64,000 nucleotides of DNA from Acidimicrobiales bacterium (GCA_030448105.1 JAUJNP010000009.1:62001-126000); one strand, 5' to 3'; positions 45,371-54,829 are shown, counted from the first letter of the stretch. Notes: generated from the letters alone by a model not told the origin. Made by a program: numbers and translations.

Positions 45371-46039
45371 GTGTTCGTGAAGATCTGCGGCATCACCAGC
45401 GAGGAGGACGCTCTCCTCGCCGTGGCCATGGGCGCCGACGCCGTGGGCTTCATCTTCGCGCCGTCCAAGCGCCAGGTGGCTCCCACGCTGGTGCGCGACA
45501 TCGTCCGCCGGCTCCCTCCCGAGATCCTCACCGTGGGCGTGTTCCGCGACGAGGCGCCCCAGCGGGTGGTCGACATAGTGCACACCGCCGGCCTGCGGGC
45601 GGCCCAGCTCCACGGCCACGAGACCCCCGACGTCTCCCGCTGGGTCCGCGCCCGGGTCCGGTTCGTGGTGCAGGGCTTCACTGCCGGCGACCGCAACCTG
45701 GACCGGGCCGACGACTACGGCGCCGACGCCATCCTCATCGATTCCGCCACCCCCGGCACCGGCGAGCTGTTCGACTGGTCGCTCGCCGAAGGCGCGCCGG
45801 CCGGGCGCCGGGTGGTGATGGCCGGCGGCCTCACCCCCGACAACGTGGCCGACGCCATCGAACGGATCGGCCCCTGGGGCGTCGACGTGGCCACCGGGGT
45901 GGAGGTCGAGGGGGGCGAAGCGGGCCGCAAGGACGCCCGCAAGGTCCGCGCCTTCATCGCCAACGCCAAGGCCGCCGCCCCCGACGATTACGAGTCCGCC
46001 TTCGAGGCGCCCTACGACTGGATGGAGGACGAGGGGTGA
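45371..46039 (+). CDS. trpF: Phosphoribosylanthranilate isomerase
   Basis: 222 residues. [13 protein letters not shown] contains the catalytic Cys, [46 protein letters not shown], the catalytic Asp in [34 protein letters not shown] and [26 protein letters not shown] are all conserved. Having TrpF beside HisA contrasts with mycobacteria and streptomycetes, where PriA does both. Overlaps trpB (GTGA). Confidence 0.95.
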   Translation: MFVKICGITSEEDALLAVAMGADAVGFIFAPSKRQVAPTLVRDIVRRLPPEILTVGVFRDEAPQRVVDIVHTAGLRAAQLHGHETPDVSRWVRARVRFVVQGFTAGDRNLDRADDYGADAILIDSATPGTGELFDWSLAEGAPAGRRVVMAGGLTPDNVADAIERIGPWGVDVATGVEVEGGEAGRKDARKVRAFIANAKAAAPDDYESAFEAPYDWMEDEG

Positions 46040-47319
46040 CCGCCGCTGCGGAGTCCGCCAAGCGGAGCAGCGAGGAGGATGTGACCCGGATCGGCGAAGC
46101 CGGCTCCGCCGGAGGCGGAGCGAATGTCGCGGACCCGTTCTCCGACCCATCGGAGAACGGCCGGTTCGGTGACTTCGGGGGGCGGTTCGTGCCCGAGACG
46201 CTCATGCCCGCCTGCGTCGAGCTGGAGGCTGCGTTCCGCGACGCGTGGGCCGACCCGGGCTTCCGGGCCGAGCTCGACGGGTTGCTCCGCGACTACGCCG
46301 GCCGACCGTCCCCGGTCACCGACTGCGCCCGGCTGTCGGAGCGGCTGGGCGTGCGGGTCCTGCTCAAGCGGGAGGACCTCAACCACACGGGCAGCCACAA
46401 GATCAACAACGTGCTGGGCCAGGCCCTGCTGGCCCGGCGCATGGGCAAGTCCCGGGTGATCGCCGAGACCGGCGCCGGCCAGCACGGGGTGGCCACCGCC
46501 ACCGCCGCCGCGCTGCTGGGCCAGGAGTGCGTCGTCTACATGGGCGACGTCGACATGGAGCGCCAGGCCCTCAACGTCTTCCGCATGCGCCTGCTCGGGG
46601 CCGAGGTCCGCCCGGCCAGCACCGGCAGCCGCACCCTGAAGGACGCGGTCAACGAGGCCATGCGCGACTGGGTGTCGTCGGTGGAGACCACCCACTACTG
46701 CCTGGGCTCGGTGATGGGCCCCCACCCCTACCCCTGGATGGTGCGCGAGCTGCACCGGGTGATCGGCGACGAGGCCCGGGAGCAGTGCCGGACCCTGCTC
46801 GGGGCCGACCCCGACGTGGTGGTGGCGTGCGTGGGCGGTGGTTCGAACGCCGCCGGCATCTTCAGCGGGTTCGGCCGCTCGCCGGGCACCGAGCTGTGGG
46901 GCGCCGAGCCGGCCGGCGGGGCGGCGGTGAACCGGGGCGTGCCGGGGATCGTCCACGGCATGAAGTCGTACCTGATGCAGGACGAGTGGGGGCAGGTGCT
47001 GGAGGCGGATTCGATCTCTGCCGGCCTCGACTACCCGGGCATCGGCCCCGAGCACGCCCACCTGGCCGAGACCGGCCGGGCCCGCTACGAGGCGGTGTCC
47101 GACGACGAGGTGCTCGACGCCTTCGCCACCCTGGCGCGCACCGAGGGCATCATCCCCGCCCTCGAGTCGGCCCACGCGCTGGCGATGGTGATCCGCCACC
47201 GCCAGGCGCTGGCCGGGCGCACCGTGCTGGTGAACCTGAGCGGACGGGGCGACAAGGACGTGGCCCAGGTGTCGGACATCTTCGGTCCCGACGCCGGCGC
47301 CGCCCGCGGGCTGAGGTGA
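46036..47319 (+). CDS. trpB: Tryptophan synthase beta chain
   Basis: 427 residues. [42 protein letters not shown] (PLP lysine), [17 protein letters not shown], the phosphate cup [12 protein letters not shown] and [10 protein letters not shown] are canonical. The first ~40 residues before GRFGDFGG have no counterpart in the family; about 30 of them are encoded by a copy of the 99-bp repeat (46045-46134). A later GTG could also be the real start. The GTG at 46036 overlaps the trpF stop. Confidence 0.96.
   Translation: MTAAAESAKRSSEEDVTRIGEAGSAGGGANVADPFSDPSENGRFGDFGGRFVPETLMPACVELEAAFRDAWADPGFRAELDGLLRDYAGRPSPVTDCARLSERLGVRVLLKREDLNHTGSHKINNVLGQALLARRMGKSRVIAETGAGQHGVATATAAALLGQECVVYMGDVDMERQALNVFRMRLLGAEVRPASTGSRTLKDAVNEAMRDWVSSVETTHYCLGSVMGPHPYPWMVRELHRVIGDEAREQCRTLLGADPDVVVACVGGGSNAAGIFSGFGRSPGTELWGAEPAGGAAVNRGVPGIVHGMKSYLMQDEWGQVLEADSISAGLDYPGIGPEHAHLAETGRARYEAVSDDEVLDAFATLARTEGIIPALESAHALAMVIRHRQALAGRTVLVNLSGRGDKDVAQVSDIFGPDAGAARGLR
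46045..46134 (-). repeat. Diverged copy of the 99-bp repeat inside the trpB 5' end
   Basis: Read on the plus strand it runs GCTGCGGAGTCCGCC...GGATCGGCGAAGCC...GGAGCGAA and aligns along its length, by eye at about 75%, with the reverse complement of the units at 16319-16516. It is in frame with trpB. Confidence 0.7.
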
Positions 47320-48116
47320 CCGAACCGGCAGGGCCGGGCCCGCTCGAGGCGCACCTGCGACGCCGGCGGGAGGGCGGGCGCAAGCTGCTCGTGCCCTACG
47401 TCACCGGCGGGCTCGACGAACGCTGGACCGAGCTGCTGCGGGCCATGGTGGCGGCGGGGGCCGATGCCGTAGAGGTTGGCATCCCGTTCTCGGACCCGGT
47501 GATGGACGGACCCACCATCCAGGAGGCGTCGCTGCGGGCTCTGGCTCGAGGCACGACGCCGGCGTCGATCCTCGCCGACCTGCGGGCGGTGGCCGCCGAC
47601 GTCGACGTGCCGCTGGTGGCGATGACCTACTTCAACCTGGTCTTCCGGGCCGGGCCGGAGCGCTTCGCGGCCGAAGCGGTGGCGGCTGGCATTGCCGGCG
47701 TGATCCTGCCCGACGTGCCGATGGAGGAGCTGGGGGAGTGGGAACCGGCCGGCCAGGCCGCCGGCCTGGAGACGGTGCTGCTGGCCAGCCCCCTCAGCAG
47801 CGACGAGCGGCTGGCCCTGCTGTGTGACCGGTCGCAGGGCTTCGTGTACGGCGTGAACCTGCTCGGCGTCACCGGCGAACGGGCCTCGGTCGGCGGCGCG
47901 GCAGGAGTGCTGGCCAAGCGGCTCAAGGCCATCACCGACACGCCGGTGATCATGGGATTCGGCGTGTCCGACGGCGAGCAGGCCCGCGCTATCGCCGCCC
48001 CCGCCGACGGGGTGGTGGTGGCTTCGGCCATCATGCGCCGGGTCCTCGACGGCGCCGGCCCCGAGGAGGCCGCCACCTTCGTCGCCGACCTCCGCGCCGC
48101 CCTCGACAGAGGCTGA
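47316..48116 (+). CDS. trpA: Tryptophan synthase alpha chain
   Basis: 266 residues. The catalytic Glu and Asp lie in [63 protein letters not shown] and [29 protein letters not shown] are conserved. It releases indole from indole-glycerol phosphate and channels it to TrpB. GTG overlaps the trpB stop. This closes the trpF-B-A unit. Confidence 0.96.
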   Translation: MTEPAGPGPLEAHLRRRREGGRKLLVPYVTGGLDERWTELLRAMVAAGADAVEVGIPFSDPVMDGPTIQEASLRALARGTTPASILADLRAVAADVDVPLVAMTYFNLVFRAGPERFAAEAVAAGIAGVILPDVPMEELGEWEPAGQAAGLETVLLASPLSSDERLALLCDRSQGFVYGVNLLGVTGERASVGGAAGVLAKRLKAITDTPVIMGFGVSDGEQARAIAAPADGVVVASAIMRRVLDGAGPEEAATFVADLRAALDRG

Positions 48117-48151
48117 GGCCTCACCCACCGAAGCCGGCGTGTTCCACCACC

Positions 48152-48667
48152 ATGGAGGGAGTGGAGCTCAGCGGGTCCCGAAGTGCGGCCGGTCCTGTCC
48201 GCAGGCGGAGGTCCGCGCACGCATTGCGGTTGGTGGTCGCGGTCAGCGGCGGCGCCTCGGCTCTGACGGCATGGCTCGCCCTCCTGCCGTGGGACCTGTC
48301 GGAGGTCGACGAGCGCGGGCGGACGCTGCCGTCTGGAGGCGACCGGAATGCACCCGCGATCGCCATGGTCCTGGTCATGGTGATCGTGGGCGGAGTCGTG
48401 CTGTCCCTGCTGATCGCCCGCCGCGGAGTGGGCTCCTCGTTCACCGCTGGCGGATGCGTGGTCTGGGCTGTGTTGTTCGGGTGGCGAGCAGGGACGTCAC
48501 GCACCAGCGGCGCGAACATGTTCGCCATTCCGCTGCTGTTCGCGGTCGTCCCCGCGGCGATCCTCGTCCCAGCCGTGATGAGCGTCGTGGACCGAGGAGC
48601 GGCGCGGCGCCGGGACAGACGTGCACCCCCGAACCGGTTGGCCGATACGCGTCCGAGCGACCGGTGA
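48152..48667 (+). CDS. Small membrane protein of unknown function
   Basis: 171 residues with a basic N-terminus, then about four hydrophobic segments (LRLVVAVSGGASALTAWLALL, IAMVLVMVIVGGVVLSLLIA, FTAGGCVVWAVLFGW, IPLLFAVVPAAILVPAVM) and a basic tail. No family recognised. No Shine-Dalgarno before the ATG; GTG 48141 is out of frame. It follows trpA by 35 bp. Confidence 0.6.
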   Translation: MEGVELSGSRSAAGPVRRRRSAHALRLVVAVSGGASALTAWLALLPWDLSEVDERGRTLPSGGDRNAPAIAMVLVMVIVGGVVLSLLIARRGVGSSFTAGGCVVWAVLFGWRAGTSRTSGANMFAIPLLFAVVPAAILVPAVMSVVDRGAARRRDRRAPPNRLADTRPSDR

Positions 48668-48749
48668 GAGGGCTGGCTCGACGCGTGTAGTGACCGACGG
48701 GACCGGAAATATTGTCCGGTGAAGGGTTCCATTTCCCGGCTCGGGCCAG

Positions 48750-48755
48750 TATGCT
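48750..48755 (+). promoter_or_regulatory. -10 box for the DUF222-HNH gene (leaderless)
   Basis: TATGCT, six bases, ATG at 48762, in a locally AT-richer spot. It is one of the best matches to the leaderless pattern. Confidence 0.6.
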
Positions 48756-48761
48756 ACGTAT

Positions 48762-49963
48762 ATGTGTTCGGGTCACGCAGACAGATCCTCGATCGATGAG
48801 TTGCTCACGGTCGACGCCCGGTCGCTGAGCGACGGCGAGGTGGGTGAGTGGCTCTTGGCGTTGGATCGGGCTCGTTCCGCGTTGGAGGCGGTGCAGTTGC
48901 GGGCGGCGACCGTGTTCGATGCCCGGGTGGTGTACGCGGCCGACGGGGCGCCCTCGGCGCCGTCTTGGTTGGCGGCCCGTGCCGATGTGTCCCGCTCGCA
49001 GGCGGCGGCGCTGGTGCGCCACGGGCGGATGCTGCGCTGGCACCCGGCGAGCGACGCGGCGTGCGCCTCGTTGGGGACTACCAAGGTGCGGACCATGTTG
49101 CGGTTCGTGAACCCCCGGGTGGCCGAGGCGTTCGACCGGGACGAGGCCATGCTCCTCGAAGCGGTGCGGGACCTGAGCGTGGACCAGACGGCCACGGTGA
49201 TGCGCCACTGGGTGTGCCGGGTCGACGCTGATGGAGCTGAGCCCCGGGTGGCGGAGCCCTCCGAGGTGCGGCTGCGGCAGACCTTCGGGGGCCGCTGGCA
49301 CCTCGACGGTGACCTGGAGGTCACCGATGGCGCCCAGCTGCACGCCGCCCTGGCCTCCCACGCCGAGCGGCTCTACCGCCGGGAGGCGGCCTCGCCCGAC
49401 GGGGTGCAGTCGACTACGCTCAGCGGATGGGCCGGGCGTTGATCGATCTGGTCACCCGGGCCGCGGGGCTCGATGCCAGCGTGGACACCCGCACCGCGCC
49501 GGTGGTGTCGGTGATCATCGATCTCGACGCCCTCACCGGCCACAACCCCGACGCCGAAGCCGACATCGTCGGGGCCGGTCCGATCAGCGGTGGAGACGGC
49601 GCGGCGGTTGGCCTGCGACAGCCGGATCGGGCGGGTCATCTGCCGGGGCCGCTCGGAGATCTTGGACCTGGGCCGCCTGGAACGCACCGTCACCCCCGCC
49701 CAACGCCGGGCCCTGGTCATCCGCGACCAGGGCTGTGTGTTCACCGGGTGCACCGCCCCACCGGGCTGGGTGAAGCCCATCACCTCAAACCGTGGGACCA
49801 GGGCGGGCACACCGACCTCGACCAGCTCGGCCTGCTCTGCTCGCATCACCACCACCTCGTCCACGAAGGCGGCTACCGGATCGAACGGGCTCCCGACCGC
49901 ACCGGGTTCGGCTGCTACCGGCCCGACGGCACCCCCATCACCACCACCCACCTCGCCGCCTGA
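48762..49963 (+). pseudogene. DUF222/HNH endonuclease (13E12-type), broken by three frameshifts
   Basis: An N-terminal DUF222 part (ELLTVDARSLSDGEVGEWLLALDRARS... WLAARADVSRSQAAALV... RVAEAFDRDEAMLLEAV) runs to about 49412. One base is then missing (restoring DYAQRMGRALIDLV), one G is extra at 49589-49590 (restoring GPISVETARRLACDSRIGRV), and one base is missing at 49768-49772 (restoring GWCEAHHLKPWDQGG). The HNH core EAHHLKPW...LLCSHHHHLVHEGGY is otherwise intact. Corrected length is about 400 residues. Such genes are numerous in actinobacteria and often carried by mobile DNA. Confidence 0.85.
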
Positions 49964-50412
49964 ACCGGCCGAGCAGGCAGCCGTCGGTGGAGACGAACAC
50001 CGAGGTGACCACCCATCCGGCCGGGCGCTGCTCGGCGGTGATCTGGGCGTACCCGCCGGTGGACCGGTTCCGGTACAAGTGCTGGTGGAGAACTCCCCGG
50101 AGTCACAGCCGTAGACGTCGTAGCCGTCGGCGGGCTGGGCGAACAGGGCGTCGACGGCCTTGATCTCCGCGCCGGCCAGGGCGGCCGCCCGGTCACCTCG
50201 GCACCGACCAGGTGCTCGATCGCCTCGGGCGGGGAAGGCGAGGGTCGGCCCGGGCGGGACGGTGGTGGTGGAGGCGGTCGTCGGCGGCGCCGTCGTCGTG
50301 GTCGTGGTCGTGGTGGCCGTCGAGCGATCCGCCGAGGAACGGGGGCGAGGAGACCCCCGCAGCCGGCGAGCGCCGCCGCCGCCAAGATCGTGGCCGCCAC
50401 CCTGGCCCGCAT
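49938..50412 (-). pseudogene. Lipoprotein gene broken by about four frameshifts
   Basis: Starts at ATG 50412 with MRARVAATILAAAALAGC (lipobox), then needs frame changes to read a Thr-rich linker (SADRSTATTTTTTTTAPP), EAIEHLVGAEVTG, AALAGAEIKAVDALFAQPADG with DVYGCDSGEF, and YAQITAEQRPAGWVVTSVFV with STDGCLLGRF. The pieces together look like one exported protein of about 155 residues. TAGGGT lies eight bases before the ATG. The 3' end overlaps the opposing HNH gene. Function unknown. Confidence 0.65.
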
Positions 50413-50423
50413 CGGCGGGCACC

Positions 50424-51125
50424 CTACCGGGCCCAGCCGGGGCCGGCGGGGGACGGGCCCGACGGTACGGCTCCTCGACGACCTCGAGGACGAACTCGGC
50501 GGTGAGCGTCCCCGGTGCTCGGGGAGAAGCCGCCTCGGCTCCCGCACGCCAATAAGGCCAGCGTCGGTGATGAGCGGGTGCCATCGCGCGCGAACACCTC
50601 GCGGGCGTACTCCCGGCGGCTTCCTTCGAGACCACCTCACCGGTGGCGATGGTGTGGTGCAGGCGAGGTGGCCCCAGCATCCCCTATGCCGTTGTCACCG
50701 CGCGGAACCGTGGGATCGCTCGACCCGCCCACGGTCGCCAGGAGTTCTCGAGGTTCCACGACCGGAGCACCTCGGGGTTGTGGAGCCAGGTGCAGTGACG
50801 ACGGCTCGGGGGATCGGGGAAGGCGCTCAGCCAGCACCTTCCACGCCGGCCCGGGCGGGATGCGGAACTGGTGGTGGACCGGCGTGATCCCGCACACCGG
50901 CGTGGTCAGACGCCGATGAAGGCGCCGTTGCAGGTGGTCAGCGGGTGACCGACCACGACGGTCGCTGCGAAGGGTAGTGAACGTGCTGGATCGCCGAGCG
51001 GGGCGGCGAGCGCGGTCGAGCACGGTCGGAGTCCACCGCTGCGACGTTCCCGGTAGGCGCCGAGGGCGACCGACCCGACGTAGAACCCGTGACCACGCCG
51101 ATCCCACCACGATCCCGGCGACCGC
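50424..51125 (-). pseudogene. Aminoglycoside adenylyltransferase-like gene, multiply frameshifted
   Basis: Fragments in all three minus frames fit one protein: FYVGSVALGAYRERRSGG (nucleotidyltransferase GS motif), PVHHQF with GPAWKVLAE, PEVLRSW and WNLENSWRPWAGRA, LGPPRLHHTIATGEVVSKEAAG, EYAREVFA, HPLITDA, YWRAGAEAASPR and EFVLEVVEEPYRRARP. The order matches AadA-like enzymes with the C-terminal helical domain. The usual DxD after the GS motif is not readable. At least five frame changes are needed. Boundaries are approximate. Confidence 0.65.
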
Positions 51126-51157
51126 GGATGGATCGGCTTTCCAGCACCCTACCGGCC

Positions 51158-51835
51158 TCAGGCGTCGAGGCGGTCGTGCAGGAACCGTATGGTGCGGTCC
51201 CAGGCCAGGCCGGCGGCGTCGGGGGAGTAGGCCGCCGGGCGATCGTCCTCGAAGAACCAGTGCCCGGTGCCGGGGTAGTGGTGGAAGGTCACGTCCTTCT
51301 CGAGGAGCTTGAGGTGGGCCTCCATCTCCGCCCGCTGGTCGTCGGACACGAACTCGTCGTGCTCGGCGAAGTGGCCCAGGAAAGACGAGCGGGCTCGCTC
51401 GAAGTCGATGTCCTGGCTGCCGTAGAAGATGGCGGTGGCCGCCACCGACTCCGGTGACCGGGTGGCCAGCCACATGGCCCACGAGGCGCCCATCGAGAAC
51501 CCGACCACGCCGATGGGCCCGTCGGGGGTGAGGTCCACCGCCCGCAACGTGGCGGCGCTGGAGAGGACGAGGTCGGCGGTGCGGTTCGGGTCGGTGGAGG
51601 CCAGGAGGGCCTCGGCCTCGTCAGGGGTGTCGGCGGTGCGGTCCCCGCCGTGCAGGTCGGGGGCGAGGGCGACGAAGCCGGCGTCGGCCAGACGGTCGCA
51701 GAGGTGCCGGAAGAACGGCGTCAGGCCCCACCAGGCGTGGAGGACAAGCACGCCTGGCCCGCCGGCCCCGTCCCGTGGCGCCACCAGGTAGCCGCTCCCT
51801 GCGGTCCACGTGCCCTGCTCGTCCACGGTCCGCAC
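51158..51835 (-). CDS. Dienelactone hydrolase family protein
   Basis: 225 residues, alpha/beta hydrolase. PGVLVLHAWWGLTPFFRHLCDRLADAGFVALAPDLHGG is the DLH N-terminus; the nucleophile elbow is VVGFSMGASWAM (Ser instead of the Cys of true dienelactone hydrolases), the acid is in HFAEHDEFVSDDQ and the histidine in YPGTGHWFFEDDRP. The GTG at 51835 is chosen because upstream sequence is antisense to the HIT-like gene. Substrate unknown. Confidence 0.88.
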   Translation of the reverse strand: MRTVDEQGTWTAGSGYLVAPRDGAGGPGVLVLHAWWGLTPFFRHLCDRLADAGFVALAPDLHGGDRTADTPDEAEALLASTDPNRTADLVLSSAATLRAVDLTPDGPIGVVGFSMGASWAMWLATRSPESVAATAIFYGSQDIDFERARSSFLGHFAEHDEFVSDDQRAEMEAHLKLLEKDVTFHHYPGTGHWFFEDDRPAAYSPDAAGLAWDRTIRFLHDRLDA

Positions 51836-51841
51836 CGTACC

Positions 51842-51847
51842 TATCCT
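51842..51847 (+). promoter_or_regulatory. -10 box for the HIT-like gene (leaderless)
   Basis: TATCCT, six bases, GTG at 51854. Confidence 0.6.
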
Positions 51848-51853
51848 GCGGCG

Positions 51854-52207
51854 GTGCCCGACCCCGTCGCCGACCCCGTCCCTGACCGCTGCGGCCGCCG
51901 GGCCGAGGGGTGCGACCTGTGCGAGGCGGCCCGCATCACGCCCTGGTTCCACGAGGACGACCTCTGCTGGGTGGCCGAGTGCGAGATCTGCGCCACGCCG
52001 ATGGTGGTCCTGCGGTGGCACGAGCGGGCGCCGAGCGACGAGGTGCGCGCCGCCCTGCACACCCGCCTCGCCGCGGTGGTGGCCGAGCACTTCGACTTCG
52101 AGCACTACGTCGACGACAACATGCGCAACATCCCGGACCACTACCACGCCCACGGCCGGCCGGTCGGAGGCTTCTTCGGCCACGGCCGGCGCCGCACGGG
52201 CGCTTGA
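51854..52207 (+). CDS. HIT-like protein with Cys pairs
   Basis: 117 residues. CDLCEAARITPWFHEDDLCWVAECEICATPMVVLRWHERAP begins like GalT/HIT proteins with a zinc-binding Cys pair, and NIPDHYHAHGRP gives an H-x-H-x-H triad near the C-terminus. It probably binds or cleaves a nucleotide conjugate. A set of four cysteines (CDLC, CEIC) may bind zinc. Start fixed by the TATCCT box. Confidence 0.65.
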   Translation: MPDPVADPVPDRCGRRAEGCDLCEAARITPWFHEDDLCWVAECEICATPMVVLRWHERAPSDEVRAALHTRLAAVVAEHFDFEHYVDDNMRNIPDHYHAHGRPVGGFFGHGRRRTGA

Positions 52208-52221
52208 CCAGAGGGGGCGGT

Positions 52222-53370
52222 GTGCCGACAGGCGGGGGCATGGGTGAGGGGGACGAGCGACCGCTCGCCCACGTCGAAGGGCGCGAGCTGCCGTCGGAGG
52301 ACATCAAGGTCCCCGAGCGCCGTCCCGTGCCGTTCGCCCTGCGGGTCGTCTACCTGGTGGTGGGCCTCGCCCTGTTCGTCACCGCCCTGGGCCTCATGAA
52401 GGAAGGCGCCAAGGAGCTCATCCCCTCACTGGCCGGCTCGCTCTTCACCGACAACCCGTGGAGCACCCTCGGCCTCGGCTGGCTGGGCGCCTGCCTCGTG
52501 CTGTCGGGCTCTCCGGTGGCGGCCTCCTCCCTCTCCCTGCTCGAGGGCGGGGCCATCGACCGCACCCAGTCCTTCACGATGCTGACCGGCTCCCGTCTCG
52601 GTGCTGCCTTCGTGGTGCTGGTGGTCGGCTCGATCTACGCCGTGCGCCACCGCCACCAGACCGGCCGGCGCGGGCCGGTGTCGATCGGGATCCTGTCGCT
52701 GCTCACCACGGCCACGGTGTACGTGCCCGGCGCCGTGGTCGGCTACGTGCTGTTGCGCAAGGGCGCGCTCGACGGCTTCAACATCGGCACCTCGCCCCGG
52801 CTCACCTCGCTTACCGACACCGCCTTCGGGTGGGCGGTCGACCTGGTGAAGGCAGTCGCCCCCGACTGGGCCCTCTTCCCAGTGGGGCTGGGCGTGCTGC
52901 TCCTGGGGTTCAGCGTGTTCGACCGGGTGCTGCCGACGGTGGGCAGCGAGCAGCTCTCGTCCCGCGAGGACAACTGGTACACCCGCAAGTGGCCGATGTT
53001 CCTCGCTGGCTGCGGAGTGACCCTGCTCACCCTGTCGGTGGCGGTGTCGCTCACCGTGCTCGTGCCCCTGGTGGCCAAGGGCCTGCTGCGACGGGCCAAC
53101 ACCATCCCCTACATCATGGGCGCCAACATCACCACCCTGGCCGACACCCTGGTGGCGGCCATCGTGCTCGGCAACCAGGACGCCGTCCGGGTGGTCATCG
53201 CCGTCACCATCTCGGTGTCGGCCTGGACCCTGCTGCTGCTTGCCACCGCCTACCCGCTGGTGCGGCGGGTGATCCTCGGCGTGGCTCGGCGCATCCTCGC
53301 CTCCCAGGTCCGACTGGCCGCCTTCTCGGCCTGCCTGCTGCTCGTGCCGCTGGCGCTGGTGGCCGTCTGA
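52222..53370 (+). CDS. Membrane transporter, Na/Pi-cotransporter-like
   Basis: 382 residues with about eight transmembrane helices after a 45-residue charged N-terminus. Repeats resembling the Na_Pi_cotrans family: LGWLGACLVLSGSPVAASSL with GSRLGAAFVVLVVGS in the first half and RRANTIPYIMGANITTLADTLVAAIVLGN in the second. These QSSS/GANI-like inverted motifs bind Na and phosphate in the family; here they are degenerate, so the substrate is uncertain. GTG 52222 has GAGGGGG before it; ATG 52240 is an alternative. Confidence 0.75.
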   Translation: MPTGGGMGEGDERPLAHVEGRELPSEDIKVPERRPVPFALRVVYLVVGLALFVTALGLMKEGAKELIPSLAGSLFTDNPWSTLGLGWLGACLVLSGSPVAASSLSLLEGGAIDRTQSFTMLTGSRLGAAFVVLVVGSIYAVRHRHQTGRRGPVSIGILSLLTTATVYVPGAVVGYVLLRKGALDGFNIGTSPRLTSLTDTAFGWAVDLVKAVAPDWALFPVGLGVLLLGFSVFDRVLPTVGSEQLSSREDNWYTRKWPMFLAGCGVTLLTLSVAVSLTVLVPLVAKGLLRRANTIPYIMGANITTLADTLVAAIVLGNQDAVRVVIAVTISVSAWTLLLLATAYPLVRRVILGVARRILASQVRLAAFSACLLLVPLALVAV

Positions 53371-53470
53371 GGTCCCCAGGCGAGCCCGCCCCGGAGCCGG
53401 ATCACCACGCGGAGCGTCCAGGGGTCGTAGCTTCTGGCGGACCGCGAGAACCAACGAGGAGGACTCGGGC

Positions 53471-53767
53471 ATGAACAAGAGTGAACTGGTGGACGCCATC
53501 GCAGGACGCACCGGCGTGGCCAAGAACGACGTCGACGCCGCCCTGCGGGGCCTGTTCGAGGTGGTGGCCACCACGGTGGCCAAGGGGGACGAGAAGATCA
53601 CCCTCCCGGGGTTCCTCTCCTTCCAGCAGAGCCACCGGGGCGCCCGCACCGGCCGCAATCCCCAGACCGGTGAGAGCATCCAGGTGGCCGCCAGCAACAC
53701 CGTGAAGGTCACGGCCGGCGCCAAGCTCAAGGCCATCGCCGCGGGCAAGGAAGCTCCCCCGAGCTGA
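53471..53767 (+). CDS. hup: HU family DNA-binding protein
   Basis: 98 residues: MNKSELVDAIAGRTGVAKNDVDAALRGLFEVV, the DNA-binding arm LPGFLSFQQSHRGARTGRNPQTGE, and VKVTAGAKLKAIA. A nucleoid protein that bends DNA. It lacks the long Lys/Ala-rich tail of mycobacterial HupB. A strong Shine-Dalgarno (GAGGAGGA) precedes the ATG, in contrast to the many leaderless genes here, as expected for a highly expressed gene. Two hairpins follow. Confidence 0.96.
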   Translation: MNKSELVDAIAGRTGVAKNDVDAALRGLFEVVATTVAKGDEKITLPGFLSFQQSHRGARTGRNPQTGESIQVAASNTVKVTAGAKLKAIAAGKEAPPS

Positions 53768-53780
53768 CGCTCTGCGTCAG
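53764..53780 (+). terminator. Hairpin overlapping the HU stop codon
   Basis: CTGACGC, loop TCT, GCGTCAG: a perfect 7-bp stem directly at the end of the gene, just before the larger terminator. Confidence 0.5.
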
Positions 53781-53786
53781 TCCATC

Positions 53787-53817
53787 GACCGCCCCCGCCC
53801 TCTAGGCGGGGGCGGTC
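53787..53817 (+). terminator. Strong terminator hairpin after HU
   Basis: GACCGCCCCCGCC, loop CTCTA, GGCGGGGGCGGTC: a perfect 13-bp GC stem before the bcp gene. There is no T run, a common state in high-GC actinobacteria. Confidence 0.7.
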
Positions 53818-53839
53818 CGCGTTCTGGCAGAGTGCAGGC

Positions 53840-54322
53840 ATGGCAGCGACAGACCAAGAGGGCGCCTCGGCGACGGTAGGGGCAAGGGCACCGGCGTTCA
53901 ACCTGGTGGACCAGGCGGGCAACCAGATTCGCCTCTCCAGCTTCAAGGGGCGCAAGGTGCTCGTGTACTTCTACCCCAAGGCCGACACGCCGGGCTGCAC
54001 GACCCAGGCGTGCGGCCTGCGCGACATCGCCGCCGAGGTGGGCGACACGGTGATCCTCGGTGTGAGCCCGGACGAGCCTGCGAAGTTGGCCCGCTTCGAC
54101 GAGAAGTACGGCCTCGGCTTCACGCTGTTGTCCGACCCCGACCATGTCACCGCCGAGGCCTACGGGGCGTGGGGCACCAAGCGCATGTACGGCAAGGAGT
54201 ACCAGGGCGTCATCCGTTCGGCGTTCCTCATCGACGAGGCGGGCCGCATCTCCCACGCCTGGCCCAAGGTCAGCCCCAAGGACACCCCGGCCAACCTCTT
54301 GACCGCCTTGGGCAGCGGCTGA
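53840..54322 (+). CDS. bcp: Thioredoxin-dependent peroxiredoxin (Bcp/PrxQ)
   Basis: 160 residues. The peroxidatic Cys is in KADTPGCTTQACGLRD with the resolving Cys five residues later, the 2-Cys PrxQ pattern; VYFYPK and GVSPDEPAKLARFDEKYGLGFTLLSDPDH are conserved. It reduces hydrogen and organic peroxides. A bcp gene also lies in the his-trp region of mycobacteria. CAGAGT lies six bases before the ATG. Confidence 0.95.
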   Translation: MAATDQEGASATVGARAPAFNLVDQAGNQIRLSSFKGRKVLVYFYPKADTPGCTTQACGLRDIAAEVGDTVILGVSPDEPAKLARFDEKYGLGFTLLSDPDHVTAEAYGAWGTKRMYGKEYQGVIRSAFLIDEAGRISHAWPKVSPKDTPANLLTALGSG

Positions 54323-54358
54323 TCTCACGCCCCGTCGGCGGGTGGCGTTCCACCTCCA

Positions 54359-54829
54359 GTGACCGCCCTGCCCCCGTTCTCGGCGTTGCTCGACGAGCAC
54401 GGCCCCGCCGTGTGGCGGTTCGTGCGGGCGTCGGTCGGTCCTTCCGACGCCGCTGACTGCTACCAGGAGGCGGTGCTGGCGGCCCTGCGGACCTACCCGT
54501 CGCTGACCCGGGCCGACAACCTGAAGAGCTGGCTGTTCACCGTCGCCCACCACAAGGCGATCGACCACCACCGGCGCGTGGCCCGCCGCCGGGAGACGGC
54601 GGAGTTTCCCCCGGACCCCGCCGCCGGGTCGCCGGTGGAGCCCGCCGACGAGCTCCTGTGGGACGCAGTGCGGCGCCTGCCCACCAAGCAGCAGGCCGCC
54701 GTGTTGCACCGGTTCGTCGCCGACCTGACCTACGCCGACATCGGACCGCTGATCGGGTGCTCGGAGGCTGCCGCCCGCCAGAACGTGCGGGCCGGGCTGG
54801 CCACGATCCGCAAGGAGTGGAGCGCATGA
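54359..54829 (+). CDS. ECF-type sigma factor
   Basis: 156 residues. Region 2: LLDEHGPAVWRFVRASVGPSDAADCYQEAVLAALRTYPSL with NLKSWLFTVAHHKAIDHHRR; region 4: AVRRLPTKQQAAVLHRFVADLTYADIGPLIGCSEAAARQNVRAGLATIRK. No anti-sigma gene is adjacent; instead its stop overlaps the start of a DNA alkylguanine methyltransferase (ATGA). This suggests it controls, or is controlled by, alkylation damage. Confidence 0.9.
   Translation: MTALPPFSALLDEHGPAVWRFVRASVGPSDAADCYQEAVLAALRTYPSLTRADNLKSWLFTVAHHKAIDHHRRVARRRETAEFPPDPAAGSPVEPADELLWDAVRRLPTKQQAAVLHRFVADLTYADIGPLIGCSEAAARQNVRAGLATIRKEWSA

Noticed and set aside
48668-51157. Mobile element or prophage
   Set aside because: No transposase, integrase, terminal inverted repeats or target duplications were seen around the broken genes.
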